Positions 42,147 through 51,342 are shown, counted from the first letter of the stretch. The stretch: 64,000 nt of DNA from Haloarchaeobius sp. FL176 (GCF_024609245.1 NZ_JANJYH010000006.1:62001-126000), one strand, 5' to 3'. Notes: a model not told the origin generated them from the letters alone. Program-made: numbers and translations.

Positions 42147-42229
42147 CGGTGGGGCTGGGATTCGAACCCAGGAGGCATGACGCCACCTGCTTTCAAGGCA
42201 GGCGCAATAGGCCGCTCTGCCACCCCACC
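42147..42229 (-). tRNA. tRNA-Ser (anticodon UGA)
   Basis: An 83-nt class II tRNA on the minus strand. Acceptor GGTGGGG / CCCCACC; anticodon stem CTGCC.. with loop CTTGAAA, giving UGA; a long variable arm; T-stem CTGGG / CCCAG with loop TTCGAAT; discriminator G. Confidence 0.93.
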
Positions 42230-42324
42230 TCGTGCGGTGATTCTGCGTTCGGCTCCTAAGAGTTGTCGGTTGCTCGCGTTCCGGCGTCCCAGCACACAAC
42301 TCGCTCCAGCACCGATGGTCAACC

Positions 42325-42639
42325 ATGCCGACCGTCGAGTTCCAGGGTGAGACCGTCGAGTGCGAGACCGGTGAGACACTCCGCGACGTGCTGCTCGATG
42401 CTGATCTCTCACCGCACAACGGGCCGACGGCCGTCTCCTGTCACGGCCTGTCGACCTGCGGGACCTGCGCCGTGGCCATCGAGGGCACGGTCGAGCCGTC
42501 GTCACCCGGGGCGCGAGAACGCGCGCGGCTGAAGTTCCCTCCACACTCGCTGGAGTCGGGGCTGCGGCTCGCGTGTCAGGTGCGGGTGACCGACGACATC
42601 GTCGTCCGGACGGGCGAGGGCTTCTGGGGCCAGAAGTAG
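42325..42639 (+). CDS. [2Fe-2S] ferredoxin
   Basis: A 104-residue beta-grasp ferredoxin. Cluster ligands are CHGLSTCGTC (C-x5-C-x2-C, adrenodoxin-like spacing) and the last Cys in RLACQV. It is smaller than the usual haloarchaeal ferredoxin, which has an acidic insertion, so it is probably a dedicated electron carrier rather than the main Fd. The partner is unknown. It begins 96 bp after tRNA-Ser, divergently. Confidence 0.88.
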   Translation: MPTVEFQGETVECETGETLRDVLLDADLSPHNGPTAVSCHGLSTCGTCAVAIEGTVEPSSPGARERARLKFPPHSLESGLRLACQVRVTDDIVVRTGEGFWGQK

Positions 42640-42641
42640 CG

Positions 42642-43400
42642 TCAGTCGCGCACGAGCTCCGGGCCATCATCGCCGTCGACGACGTGGAGGCCGTGGTCCC
42701 GGACGAACTCGGTGGTGAACTTCGGGACGATGCGGCCGGCCTTCGCGCGAGCCCGGACGAGAGAGACCACGTCGGCGAGGTCGGAGCCGGTCTCGACGGT
42801 CCGATAGCTCGGGAGGAAGTCCACGTCGAGGTCGGCGTCGGTCCCGCGGTCGACGAGGGTCTCGACGGTGGGGCTGGCGAACGCGCCGTCGAAGTCGATG
42901 GCCTCGCAGAAGGCCGCGGTCCAGACCCTGCCGTCGGTGGCGGGTCCGACGACGACGTCCGAGGTGCGGAGCTTCATCGCCGCGCTGTCGATGTCTTTCC
43001 GGCCGACCAGGGGGGCGTTGCCGTCGAGGGTCAGCACCGATTTCTCGCCCTCGTTCCGGAGCAGGTGCGTGACGGTGTTGCCCACGCGGCCGCCGCGGGT
43101 CGACCCGACCTGTACTTCGAAGCGTACGTCAGAGGGGTCCTCGGCTGCGCGGTCGACGACGGCCCGGACGGCTTCCTCGGCGGACTCGTCGGCGTCGACG
43201 AACTCGTCCGGGAGTTCGTCGTCGCTGCGGTAGTTCACCAGCACGTCGCCGCCGGAGTTGTCGGCGGCGAAGACGGCGTCGGCGAGCATCGCCGCGTAAC
43301 AGTCCGCCGCCTCGGCGTCCGACAGCGGCGAGGTGTCAGCGAGTCGGGACAGGACGAGTCCCTCGCGCGGGGGCTCGGCGAAAACGACCACGAGTGTCAT
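42642..43400 (-). CDS. DUF2064-like glycosyltransferase-A-fold protein
   Basis: A 252-residue protein resembling the DUF2064/selenodomain-associated nucleotidyl- or glycosyl-transferase fold. It has VVGPATDGRVWTAAF (in place of the usual GPAxDGGYxLxG) and SVLTLDGNAPLVGRKDIDSA, where GSDxPxL motifs normally sit. Several conserved positions differ, so the activity is uncertain. It converges with the ferredoxin gene, stops 3 bp apart. Confidence 0.7.
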   Translation of the reverse strand: MTLVVVFAEPPREGLVLSRLADTSPLSDAEAADCYAAMLADAVFAADNSGGDVLVNYRSDDELPDEFVDADESAEEAVRAVVDRAAEDPSDVRFEVQVGSTRGGRVGNTVTHLLRNEGEKSVLTLDGNAPLVGRKDIDSAAMKLRTSDVVVGPATDGRVWTAAFCEAIDFDGAFASPTVETLVDRGTDADLDVDFLPSYRTVETGSDLADVVSLVRARAKAGRIVPKFTTEFVRDHGLHVVDGDDGPELVRD

Positions 43401-43487
43401 ATCCGAACCTGTCGGCCGCGGGGCCTTCAAGCCGCCGTTCCTGTGCGATGGGTGGGAATTAAGTCGCGGCCGACCCCGTGTTGGGGT

Positions 43488-43706
43488 ATGAACTGGCTGA
43501 AGGCGCTCGGGTTCCTCGTTCCGTTCGGTATCGTCCTCTCGGCGGTTACCTCGGTCGTCCTCCTCGGGAACGGCCTCGCCGCACCGCCGGAATCGGTGTC
43601 GGTCGCGCCCGCCGCGGCGACGCTCGCGCTCGTCGGCCTCGTCGTCGTCGGGCTGCTCGCCGTGGGTGGCCGGTCCCGCCGCTGGCTGTCGGGGCAGTAC
43701 TGGTAG
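43488..43706 (+). CDS. Small two-helix membrane protein
   Basis: A 72-residue protein with two membrane helices (residues 5-30 and 40-60) and a basic end GGRSRRWLSGQYW. TATA-like GGAATTAAG (43455-43463) lies 25-33 bp before the ATG, supporting a leaderless gene. Function unknown. Confidence 0.65.
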   Translation: MNWLKALGFLVPFGIVLSAVTSVVLLGNGLAAPPESVSVAPAAATLALVGLVVVGLLAVGGRSRRWLSGQYW

Positions 43707-43719
43707 CTGGGCGCCCGCG

Positions 43720-44340
43720 TCAGCGTTCTCGTCGTCCTTTCGTCTGCCTGTAGTCCGACGCCATGAGCGCCGCGAACCGCTCGACGAACGTCTGGACCTG
43801 CTCGTCGGTCGCCTCCCGGGGCGGAATCATCGGCACGAGTTCGAAGCCACGTCCACGGATGGCCTCGCCGTGCTGGGCGTAGAGGTCGAGGTCCGCGGCG
43901 GGCGTCGTCGTGTACTCCGTGCCGATCTCCGCGAGCGCCCGCTCACCCACCGGGACGATGATCTCGGGGTTTATCATGCGTATCTCGGCGTTGAGGTACG
44001 GCTCGCAGGTACCGATTTCGTCGTCGGTGGCCGCGCGGTCGGGGTGGTGACACCGGGTCAGGGTGGTCAGGAACACGTTCCCGAGTTCGGGCTCGTCGGG
44101 GTCGTCGTCGACGCGACGGAGGCCGAGGCGTTGCAGTACCCGACCGAACGCGTCGTCGCGGCCGAACGGCACGCCGGCAGCTTCCGCGGCCCCGTCCGGC
44201 CCTTCGCCGACGAAGAGGAAGTCCGCGCCCACGTCGCCGTAGCCGTGGACGACGCGCTCGCGTCGCTCGCAGAGGTCGCAGTTCGTGCAGTCCTCGTCCA
44301 TGCCGAACGGGTTCGCAGGCTCGTCCTGATTGGCGTCCAC
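43720..44340 (-). CDS. Family 4 uracil-DNA glycosylase
   Basis: A 206-residue [4Fe-4S] uracil-DNA glycosylase. The first cluster cysteines are CTNC, then GEGPDGAAEAAGVPFG forms the uracil-binding motif. TRCHHPD and GTCEPYL supply the other cysteines. It removes uracil from DNA in base-excision repair. The start is uncertain: a GTG at 44340 was chosen, since the part upstream is not family-like. Confidence 0.88.
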   Translation of the reverse strand: MDANQDEPANPFGMDEDCTNCDLCERRERVVHGYGDVGADFLFVGEGPDGAAEAAGVPFGRDDAFGRVLQRLGLRRVDDDPDEPELGNVFLTTLTRCHHPDRAATDDEIGTCEPYLNAEIRMINPEIIVPVGERALAEIGTEYTTTPAADLDLYAQHGEAIRGRGFELVPMIPPREATDEQVQTFVERFAALMASDYRQTKGRRER

Positions 44341-44380
44341 GCCGGAAACGTGGGCGGGCACGGACAAAAGTCGTCTGGAG

Positions 44381-44629
44381 TTACCGACCGAGCCCGCCGC
44401 GTTCTTTCACTTCGAGGATGAACTTCACGTTCTTCACGACGTCCTCGGGCGTCGTCTCCTCGTCGGCGTCGTAGATGTCGCTGGTGCGGTAGAGGATATT
44501 CGCGAGCTGTTCGGACTCGGAGCTCTCGCCGCGTATCTCCTCGGCGACCTCACGGAGGACGGCGACGGTCTCCGGGTCCGGGTCGGGGAGCGGGTCGGTG
44601 CCGTCGGCCGCGGTGCTGTCCTCGCCCAT
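44381..44629 (-). CDS. Small acidic haloarchaeal protein
   Basis: An 82-residue acidic helical protein ending VVKNVKFILEVKERGGLGR. Family not recognised. It starts 6 bp after the mrp gene's stop codon, so it is co-transcribed with the Fe-S carrier gene and may act in the same process. Confidence 0.65.
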   Translation of the reverse strand: MGEDSTAADGTDPLPDPDPETVAVLREVAEEIRGESSESEQLANILYRTSDIYDADEETTPEDVVKNVKFILEVKERGGLGR

Positions 44630-44635
44630 CGTTCG

Positions 44636-45679
44636 TCACCGGGTGTTCGCCTGCTTCTGACGGCGGACGAAACCGATGTTGTTCGCGACGTTCTCCGTTA
44701 TCTCGCGGAACGCCGCGCCGGTGTCGCTGCCCTCGTCGAGGACGACGGGCTTCCCCTCGTCGCCGCCGGTGCGGACGGCCGGGTCGAGGGGAACCGAGCC
44801 GAGGAACGGCATGTCGTGCACGTCGGCGAAGCGCTCGCCGCCGCCCTCGCCGAAGATGGCGTGCTCGCCGCCGCAGTCGGGACACTTGAACGTCCCCATG
44901 TTCTCGGCGATGCCGAGGACGACGGTGTCGTGCTTGCCGAACATCTCGAGGCCCTTGCGGGCGTCGTCGAGGGCGACCTCCTGGGGCGTCGTGACGATGA
45001 CGGAGCCGGTGACGGGCACAGTCTGGAGCAGGGTGAGCTGCGTGTCGCCCGTGCCCGGCGGGAGGTCGATGACCATGTAGTCGAGGTGGCCCCACTCCAC
45101 GTCCTCCCAGAGCTGGGTGAGGACCTTGTGGACCATCGGGCCGCGCCAGATGACGGGGTCGTCGTCCCCGACGAGGAATGCCATCGACATGAGCTTCATC
45201 CCGAACTGCTCGGGCGGGACGAGCTGTTCGTCCTCGGTCGCCCCCGGCGGCTCGTCGGCGTCGACCATCCGGGGGACGTTCGGGCCGTAGACGTCGGCGT
45301 CGAACAGCCCCACGCTGGCACCCATGTCGGCCAGTCCGGCCGCGATATTCACGGCCATGGTCGACTTGCCGACGCCGCCCTTGCCGGAGGCGACGGCGAT
45401 GACGTTCTCGACGTTGGGGAACACCTCGTCCCCGGCCGAGAGGTCGTCGACGATGCGCGCCGAGAGGTCGAGGTCGACGTCCGTGTCGGCGAACGCCTCG
45501 CGCACCGCGTTCGCGATGTCTGTCTCCTTCGGCGAGTACGGCGCGCCGAGGGCGAGCGAGATGGCGACGGTGTCGCCGTCGACCGACACGTCGTTCACCA
45601 GGCCGAGCGAGACGATATCGTCACCGAGGTCGGGGTCCTCGACGGTGCCGAGACGGTCGAGGACGGCGTCTTCGTCCAT
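44636..45679 (-). CDS. Mrp/ApbC-type iron-sulfur cluster carrier ATPase
   Basis: A 347-residue protein. Residues 1-85 form a MIP18/DUF59 domain; the P-loop ATPase follows with ASGKGGVGKST (deviant Walker A), IVIDLPPGTGD-like MVIDLPPGTGDTQL and the C-terminal CPDCGGEHAIFG with the CxxC that binds the bridging Fe-S cluster. It delivers Fe-S clusters to apoproteins. It is leader of a two-gene unit with the 82-residue protein. Confidence 0.93.
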   Translation of the reverse strand: MDEDAVLDRLGTVEDPDLGDDIVSLGLVNDVSVDGDTVAISLALGAPYSPKETDIANAVREAFADTDVDLDLSARIVDDLSAGDEVFPNVENVIAVASGKGGVGKSTMAVNIAAGLADMGASVGLFDADVYGPNVPRMVDADEPPGATEDEQLVPPEQFGMKLMSMAFLVGDDDPVIWRGPMVHKVLTQLWEDVEWGHLDYMVIDLPPGTGDTQLTLLQTVPVTGSVIVTTPQEVALDDARKGLEMFGKHDTVVLGIAENMGTFKCPDCGGEHAIFGEGGGERFADVHDMPFLGSVPLDPAVRTGGDEGKPVVLDEGSDTGAAFREITENVANNIGFVRRQKQANTR

Positions 45680-45749
45680 GTGGCCTACTCCGGGCGAACG
45701 GATGGTAAGGGCTTCGAAGGCGGGACCCTTCGAGCACGGGCACCCGGCT

Positions 45750-45773
45750 AAAATATTCTTTAGCTAATATTTT
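45750..45773. promoter_or_regulatory. AT-rich palindrome between mrp and the MFS gene
   Basis: AAATATT-CTTTAGCT-AATATTT, a 7-bp inverted repeat in an otherwise GC-rich divergent gap. It lies 70-95 bp before the mrp ATG and ~165 bp before the MFS ATG. It may be an operator or contain the mrp TATA box with a leader of about 50 nt. Confidence 0.45.
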
Positions 45774-45933
45774 TCCAGCGGTGGCCACTGGCGTCTCCCA
45801 TGGGCGACCAGGCATCCGGACCGACAGGCGACTGAGTTCGAGGTATCGCACACCGAGACCGACCCGTCTGGGACGCCCTCCGCGTGGCGGCGGAAGGCGC
45901 ATCCGTTTTGTCCCCTCGGGCCCGACTGTCCCC

Positions 45934-47121
45934 ATGGAATCGACGGTACGCTCCGCGCGGCTCCGCCTTGCACTCGTGGTCTGGGGCGTGCTCGTCTCGC
46001 AGGTGTTCCTCTACCCCGGCCTCTCGGACCTCGTCGTCGCGCTCGGTGCCCCTGGGGGGATCCAGGCCGGGATGTGGTTCCTCGTCGCGGAGTTCGCCGC
46101 CTTCGTCACGTTCGCGGGCATCTGGGGCGTCGTCAGCGACGTGACCGGCAAGCGGGTCCCCTGGGTCGTCGCCGGGGCGGTCGGCGGGGTGGCCTGCTAC
46201 CTCCTGCTGACACAGCTCCCCTCTCTCGGGCTCGGCTGGGGGGCCGTCCTCGTGGTCCGACTCGTCGGCGGCGCGTTGACCATCGGGGCGTTCTCGCTCG
46301 CCATCACGATGCTGATGGACCTCTCGGGCGGTCACGGGCGGAACATGGGCGCGGCGGGCATCGCCATCGGCCTCGGCGCCGCGCTCGGCTCGGTCGTGGG
46401 CGGGCAGCTATCCACGCTGGGACCGCTGACACCGCTGTACGCGAGCGCGGCGGTGCTCCTCTCGGCGGGGCTGCTCGCCGCCACGGTGCCCGACCGCACG
46501 CCGACGAAGAGCCCCGGTGTCGGTACTATCCTCGACCGACTCCGCGAGCGTCCCTCGCTCGGGGTGCCGTACGCTTTCGGCTTCATCGACCGCTCGACGG
46601 CCGGGTTCTTCTCCCTCGTCGGCGTCTACTACTTCCGCGACGTGTTCGACCTCGACGCGGCGATGGCGGGGCTGACGCTCGCGTGCTTCTTCCTGCCGTT
46701 CGCGCTGCTCCAGTACCCGTTCGGCTCGCTCTCTGACAGGATCGGCCGGTTCCTGCCGGTCGTCGGCGGCTCGGTCGTCTACGGCCTGACCATCGTCGCG
46801 GTCGGCCTCGCACCGGTCCACCTCCTCGCAGCCGCCGCGATGGCCGCCGCCGGCGTCTGCGGCGCGCTGATGGCCCCAGCGACGATGGCTCTCGTCACCG
46901 ACATCGCGGCGACGGACCAGCGCGGGGCCGCCATGGGTGGGTTCAACGTGTTCGGGAGTCTCGGCTTCCTGACGGGGTTCCTCGTCGGCGGGCTCGTCGT
47001 CGAGTCGGCCGACTACCTGTCGGCGTTCCTCGTCGTCGGTGGGCTGGAGCTCGCCATCGCGCTGCTCGCGCTGCCGGCCGTGCGGCGGGTCGCGCCGCGG
47101 GCCGGCGAGCAGCCGTCCTGA
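45934..47121 (+). CDS. MFS transporter
   Basis: A 395-residue, 12-helix major-facilitator protein. The loop-2 motif GVVSDVTGKRVPWVVAG (motif A-like) and its second-half equivalent GSLSDRIGRFLPVVGG are clear. The type suggests proton-coupled efflux of small hydrophobic molecules. The ATG at 45934 directly precedes the first helix. Confidence 0.85.
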   Translation: MESTVRSARLRLALVVWGVLVSQVFLYPGLSDLVVALGAPGGIQAGMWFLVAEFAAFVTFAGIWGVVSDVTGKRVPWVVAGAVGGVACYLLLTQLPSLGLGWGAVLVVRLVGGALTIGAFSLAITMLMDLSGGHGRNMGAAGIAIGLGAALGSVVGGQLSTLGPLTPLYASAAVLLSAGLLAATVPDRTPTKSPGVGTILDRLRERPSLGVPYAFGFIDRSTAGFFSLVGVYYFRDVFDLDAAMAGLTLACFFLPFALLQYPFGSLSDRIGRFLPVVGGSVVYGLTIVAVGLAPVHLLAAAAMAAAGVCGALMAPATMALVTDIAATDQRGAAMGGFNVFGSLGFLTGFLVGGLVVESADYLSAFLVVGGLELAIALLALPAVRRVAPRAGEQPS

Positions 47122-47123
47122 CC

Positions 47124-47375
47124 GCGCTCTCGGATGGACTCCGCCTCGGCGGCCTCCACGTCTGCCGCGTCCCTGGCGTCCGGCGTCGCGCCCTCGACAC
47201 TCCGGTGCTGTGTTTCGACGACGGAGCCGTCGCGGGCGACGTACAGCGCCAGCGTATCGGCATCGCCCGGGTGCTACTCCGTGACCCCGACATCCTCCTG
47301 CTCGCCGAGAACGGCACCTACGCCGACCTCTGGGGCGTGCAGGCCGGCGAGCTGGAGATGATGCCGGACATGTGA
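47124..47375 (+). pseudogene. Remnant of an ABC exporter ATPase
   Basis: In one frame (codons beginning at 47235) the DNA reads GDVQRQRIGIARVLLRDPDILLL, then AENGTYADLWGVQAGELEMMPDM and stop. The first part matches the segment after the ABC signature (GGQRQRI.IARALLRDPDILLL), the second matches the extreme C-terminus of multidrug/lipid exporters. Walker B acidic residues, the D- and H-loops and about 60 residues between are deleted, and no membrane part remains. Upstream of 47220 similarity fades. It is a decayed gene between the MFS and moaA genes. Confidence 0.65.
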
Positions 47376-47458
47376 CCTGCAGGGGCCGGCGCGATAGCGG
47401 TCAGTTCCGCCGCAACTGGACGGCGGATTTAAGCACGTTCGAACCCACCGTGTGACAC

Positions 47459-48556
47459 ATGCTCGCAGACGAGTTCGGTCGGGAGGTCTCCGGGGTGCGC
47501 GTCTCGCTGACCGACCGGTGCAACTTCGACTGCGTCTACTGCCACAACGAGGGGCTGGGCGACACGCGCGGCCCGATGGCACCCCAGGACCACGAGATGA
47601 GCGCCGACGACGTGGTCCGTTTCCTCGAGGTCGCCGCCGAGTTCGACGTCGACAGCGTGAAGTTCACCGGCGGCGAGCCGATGCTCCGGCAGGACCTGGA
47701 GGAGATCATCCGGCGTACCCCGGACTCGATGGAGGCCTCGATGACGACGAACGGGACGTTCCTCCCGGGTCGTGCCGAGGCTCTCGTCGACGCCGGGCTC
47801 TCGCGGGTGAACGTCTCGCAGGACGCGCTCGACCCCGAGCAGTTCGCCGCCGTCACGCAGTCCGGTGCGTACGACCGCGTGCTCGAAGGTGTAGAGGCCG
47901 CCCTCGACGCCGGGCTCTCGCCGGTGAAGCTCAACATGGTCGTCTTCGAGAAGACCGCCGGTTACGTCCCCCAGATGGTCGACCACGTCGCGGAGAACGA
48001 CGGGCTCCGGCTCCAGCTCATCGAGTACATGCCCGAGCTGGTCGGGAAACCCGAGTGGGCCATCGACATCGACCGGGTCCACGACTGGCTGGGCGAGCGC
48101 GCCGACCGGGTCGAACACCGCGAGATGCACGACCGCAGACGGTACTGGATTCGGGACGAGGACGCTCCGGACGACGGCGACGTGGACGGAACGACCGGCG
48201 GGATGGTCGAGATCGTCGACCCCGTCGAGAACCCGACGTTCTGTGCGAACTGCCACCGGATCCGGGTCACCCACGACGGCTACCTGAAGGGCTGTCTCAA
48301 CCGGAACGACGACCTGCGCTCGATGGGCGAGATGACCAGAGACGAGATACGGGAGACGTTCCGGGAGACCGTCGCGAACCGGGTCCCGTTCTACGGCGAG
48401 TACATGGTCCGCAACGGCGACGGCGGGTGGGAGGTGAACGACGAGTACGTCGACGCGCCCGACGAGGCTGACGACGGAGGCGTCGACGACACGTCCGCCG
48501 AGCCACAACCCGCGTACGACGGCGGGGTCGAGGACGGCTACAGCTCGACGGATTGA
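47459..48556 (+). CDS. moaA: GTP 3',8-cyclase MoaA
   Basis: A 365-residue radical SAM enzyme that starts molybdenum-cofactor synthesis. SAM cluster CNFDCVYC is near residues 22-29 and the second cluster [19 protein letters not shown] near residue 265. The acidic C-terminal ~40 residues are a halophilic tail. GATTTAAG (47426-47433) lies ~28 bp before the ATG, so the mRNA is leaderless. Confidence 0.93.
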   Translation: MLADEFGREVSGVRVSLTDRCNFDCVYCHNEGLGDTRGPMAPQDHEMSADDVVRFLEVAAEFDVDSVKFTGGEPMLRQDLEEIIRRTPDSMEASMTTNGTFLPGRAEALVDAGLSRVNVSQDALDPEQFAAVTQSGAYDRVLEGVEAALDAGLSPVKLNMVVFEKTAGYVPQMVDHVAENDGLRLQLIEYMPELVGKPEWAIDIDRVHDWLGERADRVEHREMHDRRRYWIRDEDAPDDGDVDGTTGGMVEIVDPVENPTFCANCHRIRVTHDGYLKGCLNRNDDLRSMGEMTRDEIRETFRETVANRVPFYGEYMVRNGDGGWEVNDEYVDAPDEADDGGVDDTSAEPQPAYDGGVEDGYSSTD

Positions 48557-48718
48557 GCTCGACGACGACCGTTCGCGGCCGAGAATCGCCTGCATGAGAC
48601 GGGTTCGCAGCAGCGGGACGTTCCGTTGGGCTTAAGTAGTGTACCGGAATACGTTGAGACGCACTACGCTGTAGGGGCATCGGTCCCGAGTCCGAGAGGG
48701 CGAAGATAACACACGCGA

Positions 48719-48803
48719 GTCGTGGTAGCCAAGCCTGGCCCAAGGCGCAGGGTTGCTAACTCTGTGGCGTCAAGCCTCCTGGGTTCGAATCCCAGCCACG
48801 ACG
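48719..48803 (+). tRNA. tRNA-Ser (anticodon GCU)
   Basis: An 85-nt class II tRNA: acceptor GTCGTGG / CCACGAC; anticodon loop TTGCTAA giving GCU; long variable arm; T-stem CTGGG / CCCAG with TTCGAAT; discriminator G. It sits 80 bp before rps13. A GCTTAAGTA TATA-like box (48632-48640) may start a transcript that includes both. Confidence 0.93.
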
Positions 48804-48811
48804 TCGGAACT

Positions 48812-48838
48812 TCACACCGGCTTTTGGGCACGGTGTGA
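48812..48838 (+). other. Hairpin between tRNA-Ser and rps13
   Basis: Perfect 8-bp arms TCACACCG and CGGTGTGA with an 11-nt loop that contains CTTTTGG. It could separate tRNA from mRNA by cleavage or act in autoregulation of the ribosomal-protein operon. Confidence 0.5.
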
Positions 48839-48882
48839 CCATCCAACCAGAAGTGCAGCGGGCACTTCGCACACCACCACAC

Positions 48883-49398
48883 ATGAGTGCAGAAGAACCA
48901 CAGGACGAGCAAGACGACGAAGACCTTCAGTACTTCGTCCGCATCGGGCAGACAGACCTCGATGGGACGAAGTCCGTCGAACGCTCGCTCATCGAGATGA
49001 ACGGCATCGGCCGACGCACGGCGCGTATCATCGCCGACAAGGCGGGCGTCGACCGGACGGCCACGTTCGGCCGTCTGGACGACGACGCGATCGACGCCGT
49101 CGTCGAGAAAGTAGACGAGTACGCCGACGAAGTTCCGGACTGGCTCACCAACCGCCAGAACGACTTCTACACCGGCGAGACCACCCACGAGGTCGGCAAC
49201 GAGCTCCAGATGTCGCGACGCTACGACATCAACCGGATGAAGATGATCAGCTCCTACCGGGGCGTCCGGCACAAGAAGGGACAGAAGGTGCGCGGCCAGC
49301 GCACGAAGTCCACCGGTCGTACCGAGGGGACCATCGGCGTCAACGTCGAGGAGATCCGGGAGCAGGAAGCCGAGGAAGCTGCGGAGGGTGACGAATAA
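48883..49398 (+). CDS. rps13: 30S ribosomal protein S13
   Basis: A 171-residue archaeal/eukaryal-type S13 with [18 protein letters not shown] and [20 protein letters not shown]. It contacts the ribosomal head at the subunit interface. The C-terminal ~20 residues and N-terminal ~15 are acidic extensions. It is first of the S13-S4-S11-RpoD operon and overlaps rps4 by TAATG. Confidence 0.95.
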   Translation: MSAEEPQDEQDDEDLQYFVRIGQTDLDGTKSVERSLIEMNGIGRRTARIIADKAGVDRTATFGRLDDDAIDAVVEKVDEYADEVPDWLTNRQNDFYTGETTHEVGNELQMSRRYDINRMKMISSYRGVRHKKGQKVRGQRTKSTGRTEGTIGVNVEEIREQEAEEAAEGDE

Positions 49399-49919
49399 TG
49401 GCGCTCGGTAGCAACACGAAGTCCTACGAGACGCCGAACCACCCGTGGCAGGGCGAGCGCATCAGCGAGGAACACAGCCTCGTCGAGCGCTATGGCCTGA
49501 AGAACAAGGAGGAGCTCTGGCGGGCACAGTCCGAGCTGCGCGACTACCGTCGCGAGGCTCGTGACCTGCTCGGTCAGACCCAGTCCGAGGACGAGGTCGC
49601 CACGGCAGGCGGCGAGTTCCTCACACGACTCAAGCGAATCGGCATCCTCGACGAGGCGGACCAGCTCGACCAGGTCCTGTCGCTCGAGATCTCGGACATC
49701 CTCGAACGCCGCCTCCAGACGGTGGCCTACCGCAAGGGGCTGGCCAACACGACCAGCCAGGCGCGGCAGTTCATCGTCCACGGCCACATCACCGTCGAGG
49801 GCGCACGCGTCCGCGTGCCCTCGTACACGGTCGAGGTGTCCGAGGAGGACAGCATCGCGTTCGACGAGAACAGTCCGCTCGCGGACGACCTGCACCCCGA
49901 GCGTGCGGAGGGTCAGTAA
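49398..49919 (+). CDS. rps4: 30S ribosomal protein S4
   Basis: A 173-residue S4 of the archaeal (eukaryotic S9) type, with the S4 RNA-binding fold [20 protein letters not shown] near residue 120. Early 16S rRNA-binding assembly protein. It is coupled to rps13 by overlap and ends 1 bp before rps11. Confidence 0.95.
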   Translation: MALGSNTKSYETPNHPWQGERISEEHSLVERYGLKNKEELWRAQSELRDYRREARDLLGQTQSEDEVATAGGEFLTRLKRIGILDEADQLDQVLSLEISDILERRLQTVAYRKGLANTTSQARQFIVHGHITVEGARVRVPSYTVEVSEEDSIAFDENSPLADDLHPERAEGQ

Positions 49920-49920
49920 C

Positions 49921-50313
49921 ATGGCAGAACAAGAAGACGACAAGTGGGGCGTCGCCCACGTACACGCATCGTTCAACAACACCGTCATGACGGTCACGGA
50001 CCTGACCGGCGCGGAGACCATCGCGAAGTCCTCCGGCGGAACTGCTGTCAAGCAGAACCGCGACGAGGCCTCGCCGTACGCGGCGATGCAGATGGTCGAG
50101 TCCATCGCGGACGAGATCCGTGCGGCTGGCATCGAGGGCCTGCACGTTCGCGTGCGAGGTCCCGGTGGCAACCTGCAGAAGTCCCCCGGCCCGGGTGCGC
50201 AGGCAGCGATTCGCGCACTCGCCCGTGAGGACTTCGAGATCGGCCGCATCGAGGACGTCACGCCGATTCCACACGACGGGTCCCGAGCACCGAAAGGCAA
50301 GGGCGGGTTCTGA
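49921..50313 (+). CDS. rps11: 30S ribosomal protein S11
   Basis: A 130-residue S11 with [36 protein letters not shown] and the C-terminal [15 protein letters not shown]. It binds the platform near the mRNA exit. Third gene of the operon, 3 bp from rpoD. Confidence 0.96.
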   Translation: MAEQEDDKWGVAHVHASFNNTVMTVTDLTGAETIAKSSGGTAVKQNRDEASPYAAMQMVESIADEIRAAGIEGLHVRVRGPGGNLQKSPGPGAQAAIRALAREDFEIGRIEDVTPIPHDGSRAPKGKGGF

Positions 50314-50316
50314 GCC

Positions 50317-51063
50317 ATGGACGAGGACTACGAGGTCGAGTTCGTCGAACGCGGCGACCGGAAAGCGCTGTTCCTCGTGCGCGGGGTCACCCCCGCGTTC
50401 GCGAACGGCATCCGCCGGACGATGATCGCAGACGTGCCCACCCTCGCAATCGACGAGGTGCGCGTCATCGAGAACTCGTCGGTGATGTTCGACGAGCAGA
50501 TCGCGCTCCGTCTGGGGCTCGTGCCGCTCACGACCCCGCCGGCCGAGTTCGACGAGGACGATGTCGTCACGCTCTCCATCGACGTGGAGGGGCCGGCGAC
50601 GGCGTACTCTGGCGATCTCGTCAGCGCGGACGACATGGTCCAGCCCGCGGACCAGAACGTCCCCATTATCGAGCTGAAGGACGGCCAGCGTCTCGAACTC
50701 GAAGCCGACGCGGTCCTCGAAACCGGCAAGGCTCACGCCAAGCATCAGGGCGGCGTCTCCGTCGGCTACCGGCACCTCCAGCGCGTGGAGGTCGTCGGCG
50801 ACGCCGACGAGTTCGAGGAGAGCGAACCCAACATCGTGCGAGGCGTCGTCGAGATCGACGGCGAACTCGTCGACACGGCCGAATTCGACAACGACCTCAC
50901 CCAGAAGTTCCCGGGTAAGGAGGTCGCGGTGCACGACGTCGAGAAGGCGTTCGTGTTCCACGTCGAGACCGACGGGTCGATGACGGTCGAGGAGCTCGTC
51001 AACCGCGCAACCGACTCCATCGAGTCGCGCGCGCTCGAGCTCGAAGACGCAGTATCGTTGTAA
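50317..51063 (+). CDS. rpoD: DNA-directed RNA polymerase subunit D (Rpo3)
   Basis: A 248-residue alpha-like subunit that dimerises with RpoL to begin polymerase assembly. It has [23 protein letters not shown]. No cysteine occurs in the protein, so the Fe-S cluster found in some archaeal subunit D proteins is absent. Last gene of the operon; a strong inverted repeat follows at 51108. Confidence 0.94.
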   Translation: MDEDYEVEFVERGDRKALFLVRGVTPAFANGIRRTMIADVPTLAIDEVRVIENSSVMFDEQIALRLGLVPLTTPPAEFDEDDVVTLSIDVEGPATAYSGDLVSADDMVQPADQNVPIIELKDGQRLELEADAVLETGKAHAKHQGGVSVGYRHLQRVEVVGDADEFEESEPNIVRGVVEIDGELVDTAEFDNDLTQKFPGKEVAVHDVEKAFVFHVETDGSMTVEELVNRATDSIESRALELEDAVSL

Positions 51064-51107
51064 GAATATGACCCCTTCCAACCACACCCTGACGGCCGCT
51101 CGCGGGG

Positions 51108-51127
51108 GCGAGACCACCTGGTCTCGC
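51108..51127. terminator. Inverted repeat after rpoD
   Basis: GCGAGACCA-CC-TGGTCTCGC, 9-bp arms with a 2-nt loop, 45 bp after the rpoD stop. It probably ends the operon or protects its 3' end. No T-run follows. Confidence 0.5.
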
Positions 51128-51224
51128 ACGCGGAGCGACGACGCTCCCGTCCCCGACTCGCGGCCGGCAATCGAAAGTGGTTTGAAGGGGGGCACAGAAG
51201 GGATGTGTACCCGCAAGGGTGCGA

Positions 51225-51309
51225 GCAGGGATAGCCAAGTCTGGCCAACGGCGCAGCGTTCAGGGCGCTGTCCCATAGGGGTCCGCAGGTTCAAATCCTG
51301 CTCCCTGCA
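51225..51309 (+). tRNA. tRNA-Leu (anticodon CAG)
   Basis: An 85-nt class II tRNA: acceptor GCAGGGA / TCCCTGC; anticodon stem CAGCG / CGCTG with loop TTCAGGG giving CAG; long variable arm; T-stem GCAGG / CCTGC with TTCAAAT; discriminator A. It precedes the L18e operon by 33 bp. Confidence 0.93.
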
Positions 51310-51342
51310 TCCACTTCTACCGAAACTAGCAGGAGGAAAGTC

